DNA from: Anaerolineae bacterium
Lineage (GTDB): Bacteria > Chloroflexota > Anaerolineae > B4-G1 > SLSP01
Length of the DNA stretch: 12,408 nucleotides
Direction: 5' to 3'
NCBI GenBank assembly: GCA_016928755.1
Contig: JAFGKB010000176.1
Span: 1-12,408, forward strand
Shown here: piece after piece, positions 1-7,526 of the stretch
How the letters are laid out: each line of letters opens with the position of its first letter
Position numbering within the stretch: position 1 is the stretch's first letter
The notes under the pieces: model-generated
Told to the model about the DNA's origin: nothing
Database searches by the model: none
The model's input: only the letters and a program-made list of their open reading frames with translations
Made by a program: the position numbers and the translations under genes

Positions 1-632
1 TCTCCCTCTGCCATAGGCGGTGCGGTGATGACGATAAAGAGCTTATCCTGGTGTGCTCCAAAATAATCGAGGATATGGTTATAGACCGCCTTTGCATTCG
101 CTACGGTGAACTGGTCATTTGGCTCTGCCAACGGTAGGTCGGTAGGATTACCGTACAAATCGGAGTTAGGGTAGCAGGATTTGAACATAATAATTTCGTT
201 CTCTGCTGCCGGGTTAGGGTCGGCCATCCGTGTCCAGTTACCAAAACACCAGTCACTATACTCACCCATACCACATATATTTTGAGCATATTCGGTATAC
301 ACGTGGCTCATCACCGTATCGGTGAACCATTCCGGCCAGTTGGGAATGTCGGTGTTAGTCCCAATACCGCCCGGTCCCCATCCATAGTTAGTAGCACTGA
401 CAAAATAGTTATTATCCATCAGTGCTTGACCCAGTCCCCCCGCCTGGTCATGTTCTTCAGTGTCGGCCAGCCAATTTCCACCGCAGGAGTGATGGATAAA
501 GACCAGCTTGACCGGTTCATTGGGATGGGTGGCGTTATCAGGTGTTGTGGGGCTGGCGGCGTGTGCGGTGAGAAGAGTTAGCCCAATTATCAATCCAGAC
601 AGCATACACACAGTTAACAATAAACGTCTCAT
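1..632 (-). CDS. Secreted protein with FIHHSCGGNW block, N-terminal part (3' end outside window)
   Basis: The minus strand is open without a stop from the ATG at 632 to the window edge, giving 210 codons of an incomplete protein. The start is fixed by a strong Shine-Dalgarno (GGGGAGG, plus-strand 639-645) six bases before the ATG and by a typical signal peptide: MRRLLLTVCML, a hydrophobic core to about residue 22, then probable cleavage after AHA (residues 23-25). The mature part has VFIHHSCGGNW (44-54), a Trp/Gly/Asn-rich stretch (NYGWGPGG, 82-89), cysteines at 50, 120, 129 and 153, an MFKSCYPNS block (149-157), and a hydrophobic FIVITAPPM strand (199-207). The alternating hydrophobic strands and small conserved blocks recall SGNH/GDSL-type hydrolase folds, with the HHSC block in the position of the nucleophile elbow. 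That is inference: the C-terminal catalytic block lies outside the window. I do not assign a substrate. It is transcribed divergently from the kinase operon. Confidence 0.85.
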   Translation of the reverse strand, partial: MRRLLLTVCMLSGLIIGLTLLTAHAASPTTPDNATHPNEPVKLVFIHHSCGGNWLADTEEHDQAGGLGQALMDNNYFVSATNYGWGPGGIGTNTDIPNWPEWFTDTVMSHVYTEYAQNICGMGEYSDWCFGNWTRMADPNPAAENEIIMFKSCYPNSDLYGNPTDLPLAEPNDQFTVANAKAVYNHILDYFGAHQDKLFIVITAPPMAEG

Positions 633-638
633 TTTTTT

Positions 639-645
639 CCTCCCC
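639..645 (-). promoter_or_regulatory. Shine-Dalgarno of the secreted-protein gene
   Basis: On the minus strand this reads GGGGAGG, followed by six bases (all A) and the ATG at 632-630. Strong complementarity to the 16S rRNA tail and ideal spacing decide the start of the partial minus-strand gene. Confidence 0.75.
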
Positions 646-695
646 TTGCCTGTTCCCGCGCTTCTAGTAAATAACGTAAGTTGCTATCTGTTTAC

Positions 696-725
696 ATTGT
701 ATCATATAAAACTTACTGTAGTCAA
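696..725 (-). promoter_or_regulatory. Sigma-70-type promoter with extended -10, for the secreted-protein gene
   Basis: Read on the minus strand there is TTGACT (725-720), an 18-base spacer, then TACAAT (701-696) directly preceded by TGA, i.e. an extended -10 (TGn). The -35 matches TTGACA at five of six bases and the -10 matches TATAAT at five of six. The predicted start of transcription is near 689, giving a leader of about 57 nt before the ATG at 632. This is the best promoter match in the window. Confidence 0.6.
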
Positions 726-850
726 GTATTTTTGTGATCGGAGAATTTAGTATAAGGAGATTACCAATCCTCTGTTAACTTGACCGGATACTTCATTCCT
801 CTTCTCCGGCACATTTAAAAGATTTTTAAGCAATATAATTTGATAAAGCG

Positions 851-859
851 TGTTATGAT
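851..859 (+). promoter_or_regulatory. Possible extended -10 promoter for the kinase operon
   Basis: TGTTATGAT gives a TGn extended -10 with TATGAT, five of six matches to consensus. No recognisable -35 lies 15-19 bases upstream, so the call rests on the extended -10 alone. If used, transcription would begin near 866 and leave a leader of about 75 nt before the ATG at 941. AT-rich DNA produces such matches by chance. Confidence 0.3.
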
Positions 860-928
860 TGTATTTTCCCCCATTTATGATAATCTCATAGTAGGCAGAT
901 CAGTTCATACTTGATTATATTTCATCCC

Positions 929-934
929 AAAGGA
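929..934 (+). promoter_or_regulatory. Shine-Dalgarno of the first kinase
   Basis: AAAGGA lies six bases before the ATG at 941, supporting that start codon over any downstream ATG. Confidence 0.6.
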
Positions 935-940
935 TAAGTC

Positions 941-3850
941 ATGAAATATTTATTGGACTTATGGCAAATATCAACCACACCATGTGCTTTATCTGAAGAC
1001 GAGGCACGTCAGGAATGTATGACCCGTGTAATATTAGTAATTATGGGGGCTACCACATTTATCTTTACGCCTTTCTTATTTGTAGGTTGGTCGGTGGATA
1101 TCCTGACACTTGATATGCCTTTAACAACCACTGTGCTTAGCTTTTTTTGTGCCGTAGGTTGGTGGCTGGCTCAACGTGGATATTGGCGCTTGAGTCGTTA
1201 CATCCCCCCGGTCATAGTTTGGGGAATAGCCTTGATTGATACCTATAAGTATGGTTTATGGATTACCAACATAATAGAATATTCCATAGCTATTGTGTTG
1301 ACGGTGCTGTTATTGAACAGCCGTATGCAATGGGGAGCGTTATGGCTTGGCCTTGGGGGAACATTAGTTCTTAACGCTATCTATACTTATTCTCAGGATG
1401 GCGCAATAAATATGGCAGATTGTGGTTATTGGTTAGCCGCAATCGGGGGATATTTTATTATTCTTATCTTGTTGTTGCGTTTCTTCACCGATCAATTCCG
1501 CTATGCCCTGGAGCAATCGCGTGCCAATTCTGAAAAGCTGATGCAAGAAATCTACAACCGGAAACAGGTAGAGAAGGAATTACGCGAGAGTGAAGAAAAA
1601 TTCCGCACAATTGCGGAGCAGATTGGTGATGTCATTTTCCTCACAGATACACAAGGGGTTATTACCTATGTGTCACCGGCGGTTAAAGATACATTTGGGC
1701 TTGCCCCTAACGAGATGCAGGGCCATACGTTTATCGAATTTCTCATAGAAACAGATATTTCCAAAGCTATGACCGCTTTTGAGTCGGCTGTCTCAGGGGA
1801 AAAAATGGCAGATAGTCTTGAGCTAACCATGAAACACAAGGATGGCCCGGTATTTCTGGGAGAATTGAAAGCAACAATTTACCAGAAACGTGGGGTAATT
1901 GCAGGCACCCTTGGTTCGATACGCGATATCACGAAGCGGAAGCGGATGGAGGAAGCGTTGCGGGAAAGCGAGGCACGTTTCCGCAGTGTTTTTGAACAAG
2001 CTGCGGTGGGTATTGCTATCGCGCTTCCTAATGGGCAGATTACCGATGTTAATGACAAATTATGCGATATTCTCGGCTACACCAGAGCAGAACTAAAGAC
2101 GTTGACTATCCGAGATATTACGTTACCTGATGATTTTGAAACAGAAAGCCGTTATGCACAAGATGTACTGAACGGAAATAGAGACGAATTTAACGTGGAG
2201 AAACGCTACTTACACAAAGAGGGCCACACTATCTGGGCCAATATGTCCTCAAATGTAGTCCGGCATGAAGATGGGAATATCAAATTTGTCATTGGTGTGG
2301 TGGTTGATATCACCGAACGTATGCGGGCGGAAGATGCCCTGCGGGCAAGTGAGCGTAGATTGGACCAGATGTTGCAGACATTAGTGGAGGGGATGGTTAA
2401 AGTAGATTTAGCAGGTGAGATTACTTATGCGAATCGCGCAGCCGAACGCATCCTTGAGACTCATAAATTTCATATTTTGCAACGCTATTATAACGAATCA
2501 AAGTGGCAACAGGTTGACGCAGATGGCAATCCTTTCCCCCTAGACCAATTGCCCTTAGCCTTGGCATTGGGACAGAAACGAGAAGTCAAAGGATTGGAAC
2601 ACGGTATTCAAGCGCCGGATGGTAGGATCAAATGGCTCTCCGTTAACGCAGCACCGCTATTGGATGAGCAGGGTCAATTATACGGTGCTATTGCCAGCTT
2701 TCGTGATATCACCGAACGTAAGCAGACAGAAGAGACCCTAATTAGATATCGAGAGCATCTGAAAGAGTTAGTCCAAATGCGCACTGCCGAATTACAAGCG
2801 CAATATAACCAGTTGCACGCCATCTTGCGCAGCGTTGGTGATGCAATTTTTATGACCGATTTCGACCGACGTATTCTGTATGTTAACTCAGCATTCACTA
2901 CATTAACAGGTTACACACCGGCAGAGGTGTTGGGCCAAGACATCTGTGCGTTGGATATTATAGCGGATTGTGTATCACACTTGACTTCTATTATCCCCAC
3001 CTTGCACGGAAAGAAGCTCTGCCAGGGTGATGTAGTTATACAACGGAGAGATGGTCGAAGTTATGATGCGGCATTGACCATCGCCCCAGTCTATGACGAT
3101 ACAGAACAGACCACCGGCTACGTTTTCACGCATCGGGATATTAGTCAGTCCAAAGACTTGGAACGCGCGCGTAACCAGTTTATCACTAATATTTCTCATC
3201 AATTTCATACGCCCCTTACCTTGCTTAAGATCAACATCTATTTGCTACTAGGTGCAGAACTATCAGAAAAACAACGACAGCGATTACAGTCCATGGAAAC
3301 CTCTGTGGATTGGCTTATAAAAATTATTAAGGATACCCTGGAAATTTCGGCGTTGGATAGTGGAAAGTGTATTGAAACCTGGTCTCAAGTTTCTCTGGTA
3401 AGTATTATTGGCGAGGTTCTTGACCGTTATCATAAGCAGGCTCAGTCGTTAGGGTCGGTATTGGAATGTGCTCCAATTCCCACTTTACCACGTGTGATGG
3501 GTGATGCCGGCCGGTTAGCCCAGGCATTAGGTGAGTTGGTAGAGAATGCGGTTGTCTTTACTCCCGCTGGAGGAAAAATCACCATCATAGCGCGGGTTGT
3601 AACTATTGAGGCTGAAAGTTGGGTGGCCATTGCAGTGCAAGATACCGGCCCGGGGATTGCAGTCGAAGAGCAATCACAGTTGTTCGAGCGTTTTTTCCGA
3701 GGTGGCCTGGCGGAATCGGGACATACTGCCGGTACAGGATTGGGACTAAGCATCGCCCAGAAGATTGCTCAGGCGCATGGCGGCTATATTAGTGTAGAGA
3801 GTACACCGGGACAAGGGAGTACTTTTACTCTGTGGCTGCGGGTTGAATGA
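941..3850 (+). CDS. Membrane-bound multi-PAS sensor histidine kinase (HK1)
   Basis: This 969-residue membrane sensor kinase presumably phosphorylates a partner in trans, since it has no receiver of its own. Residues about 29-182 form roughly six hydrophobic helices with short loops, an integral sensor module I cannot assign to a named family. A charged linker (185-215) leads to four PAS/PAC units at about 214-336, 340-463, 467-597 and 622-738; three end in an ITERK/ITKRK-type linker. HisKA begins near 740 with H-box ISHQFHTPLT, phosphoacceptor H753. The HATPase has N869 in the N-box, DTGPGI (901-906), an F-box LFERFFRG and GTGLGL (931-936), so ATP binding looks intact. Oddities: the residue after the phospho-His is Gln, the usual Arg is His (756), and the first Asn of the N-box is Glu (865). 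It is the first gene of a three-kinase operon; the next gene starts 12 bases after its stop. Confidence 0.93.
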   Translation: MKYLLDLWQISTTPCALSEDEARQECMTRVILVIMGATTFIFTPFLFVGWSVDILTLDMPLTTTVLSFFCAVGWWLAQRGYWRLSRYIPPVIVWGIALIDTYKYGLWITNIIEYSIAIVLTVLLLNSRMQWGALWLGLGGTLVLNAIYTYSQDGAINMADCGYWLAAIGGYFIILILLLRFFTDQFRYALEQSRANSEKLMQEIYNRKQVEKELRESEEKFRTIAEQIGDVIFLTDTQGVITYVSPAVKDTFGLAPNEMQGHTFIEFLIETDISKAMTAFESAVSGEKMADSLELTMKHKDGPVFLGELKATIYQKRGVIAGTLGSIRDITKRKRMEEALRESEARFRSVFEQAAVGIAIALPNGQITDVNDKLCDILGYTRAELKTLTIRDITLPDDFETESRYAQDVLNGNRDEFNVEKRYLHKEGHTIWANMSSNVVRHEDGNIKFVIGVVVDITERMRAEDALRASERRLDQMLQTLVEGMVKVDLAGEITYANRAAERILETHKFHILQRYYNESKWQQVDADGNPFPLDQLPLALALGQKREVKGLEHGIQAPDGRIKWLSVNAAPLLDEQGQLYGAIASFRDITERKQTEETLIRYREHLKELVQMRTAELQAQYNQLHAILRSVGDAIFMTDFDRRILYVNSAFTTLTGYTPAEVLGQDICALDIIADCVSHLTSIIPTLHGKKLCQGDVVIQRRDGRSYDAALTIAPVYDDTEQTTGYVFTHRDISQSKDLERARNQFITNISHQFHTPLTLLKINIYLLLGAELSEKQRQRLQSMETSVDWLIKIIKDTLEISALDSGKCIETWSQVSLVSIIGEVLDRYHKQAQSLGSVLECAPIPTLPRVMGDAGRLAQALGELVENAVVFTPAGGKITIIARVVTIEAESWVAIAVQDTGPGIAVEEQSQLFERFFRGGLAESGHTAGTGLGLSIAQKIAQAHGGYISVESTPGQGSTFTLWLRVE
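2702..2724 (+). repeat. 23-base direct repeat, copy 1 (PAS-PAC linker of HK1)
   Basis: This stretch encodes RDITERKQ at the end of the third PAS of HK1 and is identical over 23 bases to 5063-5085 in HK2. A 17-base part recurs at 2305-2321. It reflects repeated PAS-PAC linkers rather than a mobile element. Confidence 0.7.
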
Positions 3851-3856
3851 GGGGGG
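3850..3856 (+). promoter_or_regulatory. Shine-Dalgarno of the second kinase, overlapping the first kinase's stop
   Basis: AGGGGGG begins on the last base of the TGA stop of the upstream kinase and lies six bases before the ATG at 3863. The overlap of stop and ribosome site suggests translational coupling between the two genes. Confidence 0.6.
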
Positions 3857-3862
3857 AACCGT

Positions 3863-6800
3863 ATGAATACAAAAACCACTGAAGAGCCGACCAGGGCGCA
3901 ATGGCTTTCAGAGCGTGCAGAATTGCAACGGCGTGTGGTGGAATTGGAAGCACAATTACAACAAGCACAGGCCGGTATGGGAAAACAACTCCGGTTCACA
4001 GAAGCGTTGCTGGCAGCAATTCCCACTGCTGTTTTCTTCAAGGATGCACAAGGCCGTTATCTGGGATGTAACAATGCATTTACCGAACAAATGGGCGTGA
4101 CTACAGAGAAGATCAAGGGAAAAACGGTGCATGAGATTTGGCCCAGTGAGCAAGCCGAGGTCTATCACCAACAGGACTTGGCATTGATGGCACATCCAGA
4201 ACGGCAGGTTTACGAGTTCAAGGTACGTGATAAAGACGGTCAAACCCGTCATGTTATCTTCGCTAAAAATGTCTTTTATGATGAGCATGGTCAGGTAGCC
4301 GGGTTGGTCGGTGCGTATGTGGACATTACCGAGCGTAAAAAGGCTGAGGAAGTACTTCACTTACAATCTCTTGTCTTAGACCAAATTATGGACCATGTGA
4401 CCATTACAGACCTTAATGGGGTGATTACCTATGTGAACCAGGCAGAAGAACGAACCATGCAGCATTCCCGTCAGGATATCCTCGGGCAATCAACCGCAAT
4501 CTATGGAGAGGATGCGGAACGCGGGGCTACACAGCGAGAGATTCTCACCAGCACTTTACGGGATGGTTTCTGGCGTGGCGAGGTGGTCAACTTTGCGACC
4601 GATGGCAGCGAACATATTATGGATAGCCGTATCCAAATTATCTATAATGAGGAGGGGATACCCATTGCCTTATGTGGAATTGCAACAGATATCACGGAAC
4701 GTAAAAAGATGGAGGCGGAGCTAAGGGAAAGCGAGGAACGCTACCGTGCTACTGTGAATGCTGTAGATGATTATATCCACGGGGTTGATCGCGACCTGCG
4801 TATTTTATTTTGCAACACCGCATTTACACGTGAGTTAGCCCGGATTGGTATCACAGAAGGTCCCCAAGGTAAGTCATTGTTTGACCTGTTGCCGTTTTTA
4901 ACGGAAAAATCCCGGAGTGAATACCAACGAGTATTGGATACCGGTGTGCTGCTCACAACTGAGGAACCGACGCATATTGGACCAACAGTGCGCTGGACCG
5001 AGACACGCAAAATCCCTGTCTGTAATGATGAGGGAGGAGTAGAGCGAGTTGTTACCATTATCCGTGATATCACCGAACGTAAGCAAACTGAGGTGATACT
5101 TCGGGAAAGCGAGGAGCGATTTCGCGAGCTTGCGGATAGTATCACAGATGTCTTTTTTGCATTAGACGAGAACTTGAAGTATGTGTATTGGAACACTGCC
5201 TCCGAAAGACTCATTGGGATTCCGGCCCAGGAGGCAATCGGTAAATCTATCTATGATATTTTTCCGGACACGCCACAGACGAAAAGGGCTGCGGAAGTTT
5301 ACCGGGAAGTGCTAAGCACGCAATCACCTCAAACCTTTGTGAATGAATATCACCTAAATGGAGAAGAATACTTCTTTGAAATCAATGTTTATCCTTCCAA
5401 GCGTGGCCTCTCAGTTTTTGCCAGGGAGATCAGCGAACGGATACAGCAACAACAAGCACTACGCCAGGAACGCGATCTCTCACGGGCATTGGCGGGAGCA
5501 GCAGCTTTGATTAGCAGTACCCTTGACCCCGATGAAGTACTCGATCAGCTTTTAGATCAGGTCAGCCGTGTTGTACCTAATGATGCTGCCAACGTTATGC
5601 TTATCGAACCTGATAATCAGGTACGCATTGTACGCTGGCGTGGCTATCAGCGATTCGGTGCAGAAAAATTTATCTCAACCGCTATTTTTGATCTCACCGC
5701 AGTATCTAATCTCCGACAAATGGCTGAGACGGGTGACCCCTTAGTCATTCCCGATACATATGCTTATCCAGATTGGGTATATATACCAGAACAGGTATGG
5801 TTGCGTTCATATGCCAGCGCGCCCATTCGTGTGCGGGGTGTGGTGATTGGCTTCCTTAATGTGGATAGCGCAACCCCAGGTTTCTTCACACCTCTCCATA
5901 CCAGTATCTTGAGCACATTTGCGGATCATGCCGCGGTCGCGCTGGAAAACGCACGGCTGTATCATGCTACAGAACAGGAACTCGCCGAACGTAAACGAGC
6001 GGAAAGTGCGTTACGTGCCAGCGAACAACGTTACCGGCGGTTATTTGAGCGTTCTAATGATGCGATCTTCCTAGTAGACCGGCGTACAGGCCGTTACCTA
6101 GGAGCCAATACTGCTGCCGAAAAGCTTACCGGTAGATCCGTTGCTGAACTGCAACAGTTGACTTTGGTAGATATTATCTCTCCTGCTGATCGGGAAATCC
6201 TGGCACAAGTTTTGACTACTCAACAAACACTTAAAATGGGAGAAGTGCATTATTCACGTCCAGATGGCCGTATACGCACTGCATTATTGGATGTCGTTTC
6301 CTTAAACGCTCAAACCGTATTTGGTATCGCGCGGGATATCACTGGGCGCAAAGAAATTGAGGAGCGACTGCAGCGACAAAACCGACTGGCGGCTATTGGG
6401 CAACTGGCCGCCGGTATTGCCCATGATTTTCGTAACTTGCTGACCACCATCATCATCTACGCGCAATTGGGACAACGCAAGCACAACTTGCCATCAGGTG
6501 TAGTACAATATTTGGAGGTTATTGTCGGGGAGGCGCGCAAGGCTACCGACCTGGTACGACAGATACTTGACTTTGGCCGGGGCACCGAGATCAACCGCCA
6601 CCTACTGGATTTGGTGACCTTTACGGCAGATATAGTTTCTATCTTACAACGCACGCTCCCGGAAAACATTGATATTACGTTTACAGGGAAACCAGGCGAG
6701 TGTGTTATTGAGGGCGATGCAGGGCGTTTGCAACAGGCCCTGACAAATCTCGCGCTTAACGCACGGGATGCAATGCCGGATGGGGGTGAATTGCACATTG

Positions 6801-7525
6801 CAGTAACCCGGATCCCTGTTGTGCCAGGCACGATACCGCCCGTGCCTGAAATGGTAGAAACCTTTGCCCCACCGGCCTGGATATGTCTGAGCATCACAGA
6901 TACCGGTATGGGGATGTCTGAAGAGGTGTATGCGCATCTGTTTGAACCGTTTTTCACGACTAAGGAAGACGGTAAAGGCACCGGGTTAGGATTGGCACAA
7001 GTATACGGCATCATCCAACTCCATGCCGGTTATATTGATGTCAAGACACAAGTGGGACACGGTGTTACTTTTCGTATTTATTTGCCGGCCGTGACGGTAG
7101 CCAGGCAAGATAATGTGGAAGTAGCACCGGCGGCGTTAGAAGGACACGGGGAAACTTTGCTGTTGGTAGAAGATAACGCCCATTTACGGGACGCAACACA
7201 GAAGGTATTAACAGCCCTGGGTTACCGGGTGCTTACTGCGGCCAATGGACGCGAAGCGCTGGCCATTTATCAATCTGAAAGCATGATCGCATTGCTTATC
7301 ACTGATTTGGTGATGCCGGAAATGGGTGGTAAGACCTTAGTTCAGGCATTGCTTAACCATATCCCGCACTTGAAAGCGTTAGCGATGACCGGTTACACGG
7401 CAGACGAAAGCACGGAAGATTTACAGGCGGCCGGTTTCCTGGATATTGTCCGTAAGCCTTTTGATGCAGAGACACTGGCGTGGATCGTGCGCCGCGCGTT
7501 GGATGAAAATGATGCAAGTACGTAA
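3863..7525 (+). CDS. Cytoplasmic hybrid histidine kinase, PASx4-GAF-PAS-HisKA-HATPase-REC (HK2)
   Basis: This 1220-residue hybrid kinase shows no signal peptide or transmembrane segment, so it should sense cytoplasmic or diffusible signals. After a short coiled coil (11-38) come PAS units at about 42-162, 165-284, 288-408 and 412-528, a GAF domain at about 540-700, and a fifth PAS at about 716-834. The HisKA H-box is of the HDFxNLL type (AHDFRNLL, phospho-His 854), typical of NtrB-like hybrid kinases. The HATPase shows N966, DTGMGM (1013-1018), FEPFFTTK and GTGLGL (1039-1044). The C-terminal receiver (about 1097-1213) has the acidic pair E1103/D1104, phosphoacceptor D1148 in TDLVMPEMGG, T1176 and K1198, so it looks functional. 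There is no output domain; phosphate probably passes to a separate HPt or the receiver tunes the kinase. It sits between two other kinases, 12 and 1 bases away, in one operon. Confidence 0.95.
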   Translation: MNTKTTEEPTRAQWLSERAELQRRVVELEAQLQQAQAGMGKQLRFTEALLAAIPTAVFFKDAQGRYLGCNNAFTEQMGVTTEKIKGKTVHEIWPSEQAEVYHQQDLALMAHPERQVYEFKVRDKDGQTRHVIFAKNVFYDEHGQVAGLVGAYVDITERKKAEEVLHLQSLVLDQIMDHVTITDLNGVITYVNQAEERTMQHSRQDILGQSTAIYGEDAERGATQREILTSTLRDGFWRGEVVNFATDGSEHIMDSRIQIIYNEEGIPIALCGIATDITERKKMEAELRESEERYRATVNAVDDYIHGVDRDLRILFCNTAFTRELARIGITEGPQGKSLFDLLPFLTEKSRSEYQRVLDTGVLLTTEEPTHIGPTVRWTETRKIPVCNDEGGVERVVTIIRDITERKQTEVILRESEERFRELADSITDVFFALDENLKYVYWNTASERLIGIPAQEAIGKSIYDIFPDTPQTKRAAEVYREVLSTQSPQTFVNEYHLNGEEYFFEINVYPSKRGLSVFAREISERIQQQQALRQERDLSRALAGAAALISSTLDPDEVLDQLLDQVSRVVPNDAANVMLIEPDNQVRIVRWRGYQRFGAEKFISTAIFDLTAVSNLRQMAETGDPLVIPDTYAYPDWVYIPEQVWLRSYASAPIRVRGVVIGFLNVDSATPGFFTPLHTSILSTFADHAAVALENARLYHATEQELAERKRAESALRASEQRYRRLFERSNDAIFLVDRRTGRYLGANTAAEKLTGRSVAELQQLTLVDIISPADREILAQVLTTQQTLKMGEVHYSRPDGRIRTALLDVVSLNAQTVFGIARDITGRKEIEERLQRQNRLAAIGQLAAGIAHDFRNLLTTIIIYAQLGQRKHNLPSGVVQYLEVIVGEARKATDLVRQILDFGRGTEINRHLLDLVTFTADIVSILQRTLPENIDITFTGKPGECVIEGDAGRLQQALTNLALNARDAMPDGGELHIAVTRIPVVPGTIPPVPEMVETFAPPAWICLSITDTGMGMSEEVYAHLFEPFFTTKEDGKGTGLGLAQVYGIIQLHAGYIDVKTQVGHGVTFRIYLPAVTVARQDNVEVAPAALEGHGETLLLVEDNAHLRDATQKVLTALGYRVLTAANGREALAIYQSESMIALLITDLVMPEMGGKTLVQALLNHIPHLKALAMTGYTADESTEDLQAAGFLDIVRKPFDAETLAWIVRRALDENDAST
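5063..5085 (+). repeat. 23-base direct repeat, copy 2 (PAS-PAC linker of HK2)
   Basis: Identical to 2702-2724 and in the same reading register, encoding RDITERKQ at the end of the third PAS of HK2. Identity at silent positions as well suggests fairly recent common origin or gene conversion of this linker, although strong codon preference could contribute. Confidence 0.7.
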
Positions 7526-7526
7526 G

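Larger units (their letters stand above)
633..940. other. Divergent intergenic region (308 bp), AT-rich
   Basis: No gene is seen here. It separates the minus-strand secreted-protein gene from the plus-strand kinase operon and must hold the promoters of both. Visible elements are the minus-strand promoter at 696-725, a possible plus-strand extended -10 at 851-859, an imperfect 19-base inverted repeat at 755-773 (6 of 8 pairs around ACC), and a short CCGGA/TCCGG inverted pair at 784-788 and 805-809. Small plus-strand ORFs reaching into this region from 508 have no start signal and overlap the secreted-protein gene antisense. No terminator-like hairpin with a T-run was found. Confidence 0.6.

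Noticed and set aside
282..750. Two plus-strand small frames (282-581 and 508-750)
   Set aside because: Both overlap the well-supported secreted-protein gene antisense, have no Shine-Dalgarno and no recognisable features.
755..773. Imperfect inverted repeat in the divergent region as a regulator site
   Set aside because: Only six of eight pairs match and there is no second copy, so there is no basis to call an operator.
4771..5214. Minus-strand open frame of 147 codons inside the second kinase
   Set aside because: Antisense to PAS domains 3 and 4 and without protein-like features; a shadow of the coding strand.
6457..7014. Minus-strand open frame of 185 codons inside the second kinase
   Set aside because: It lies antisense to the conserved HisKA/HATPase region, shows no recognisable domain and has an Arg/Ser/Pro-rich composition typical of antisense shadow frames.
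7446..7526. N-terminal extension of the third kinase to the ATG at 7446
   Set aside because: It would overlap the conserved end of the HK2 receiver by 80 bases and place 27 non-signal-like residues before the signal peptide; the ATG at 7527 or GTG at 7578 fits better.
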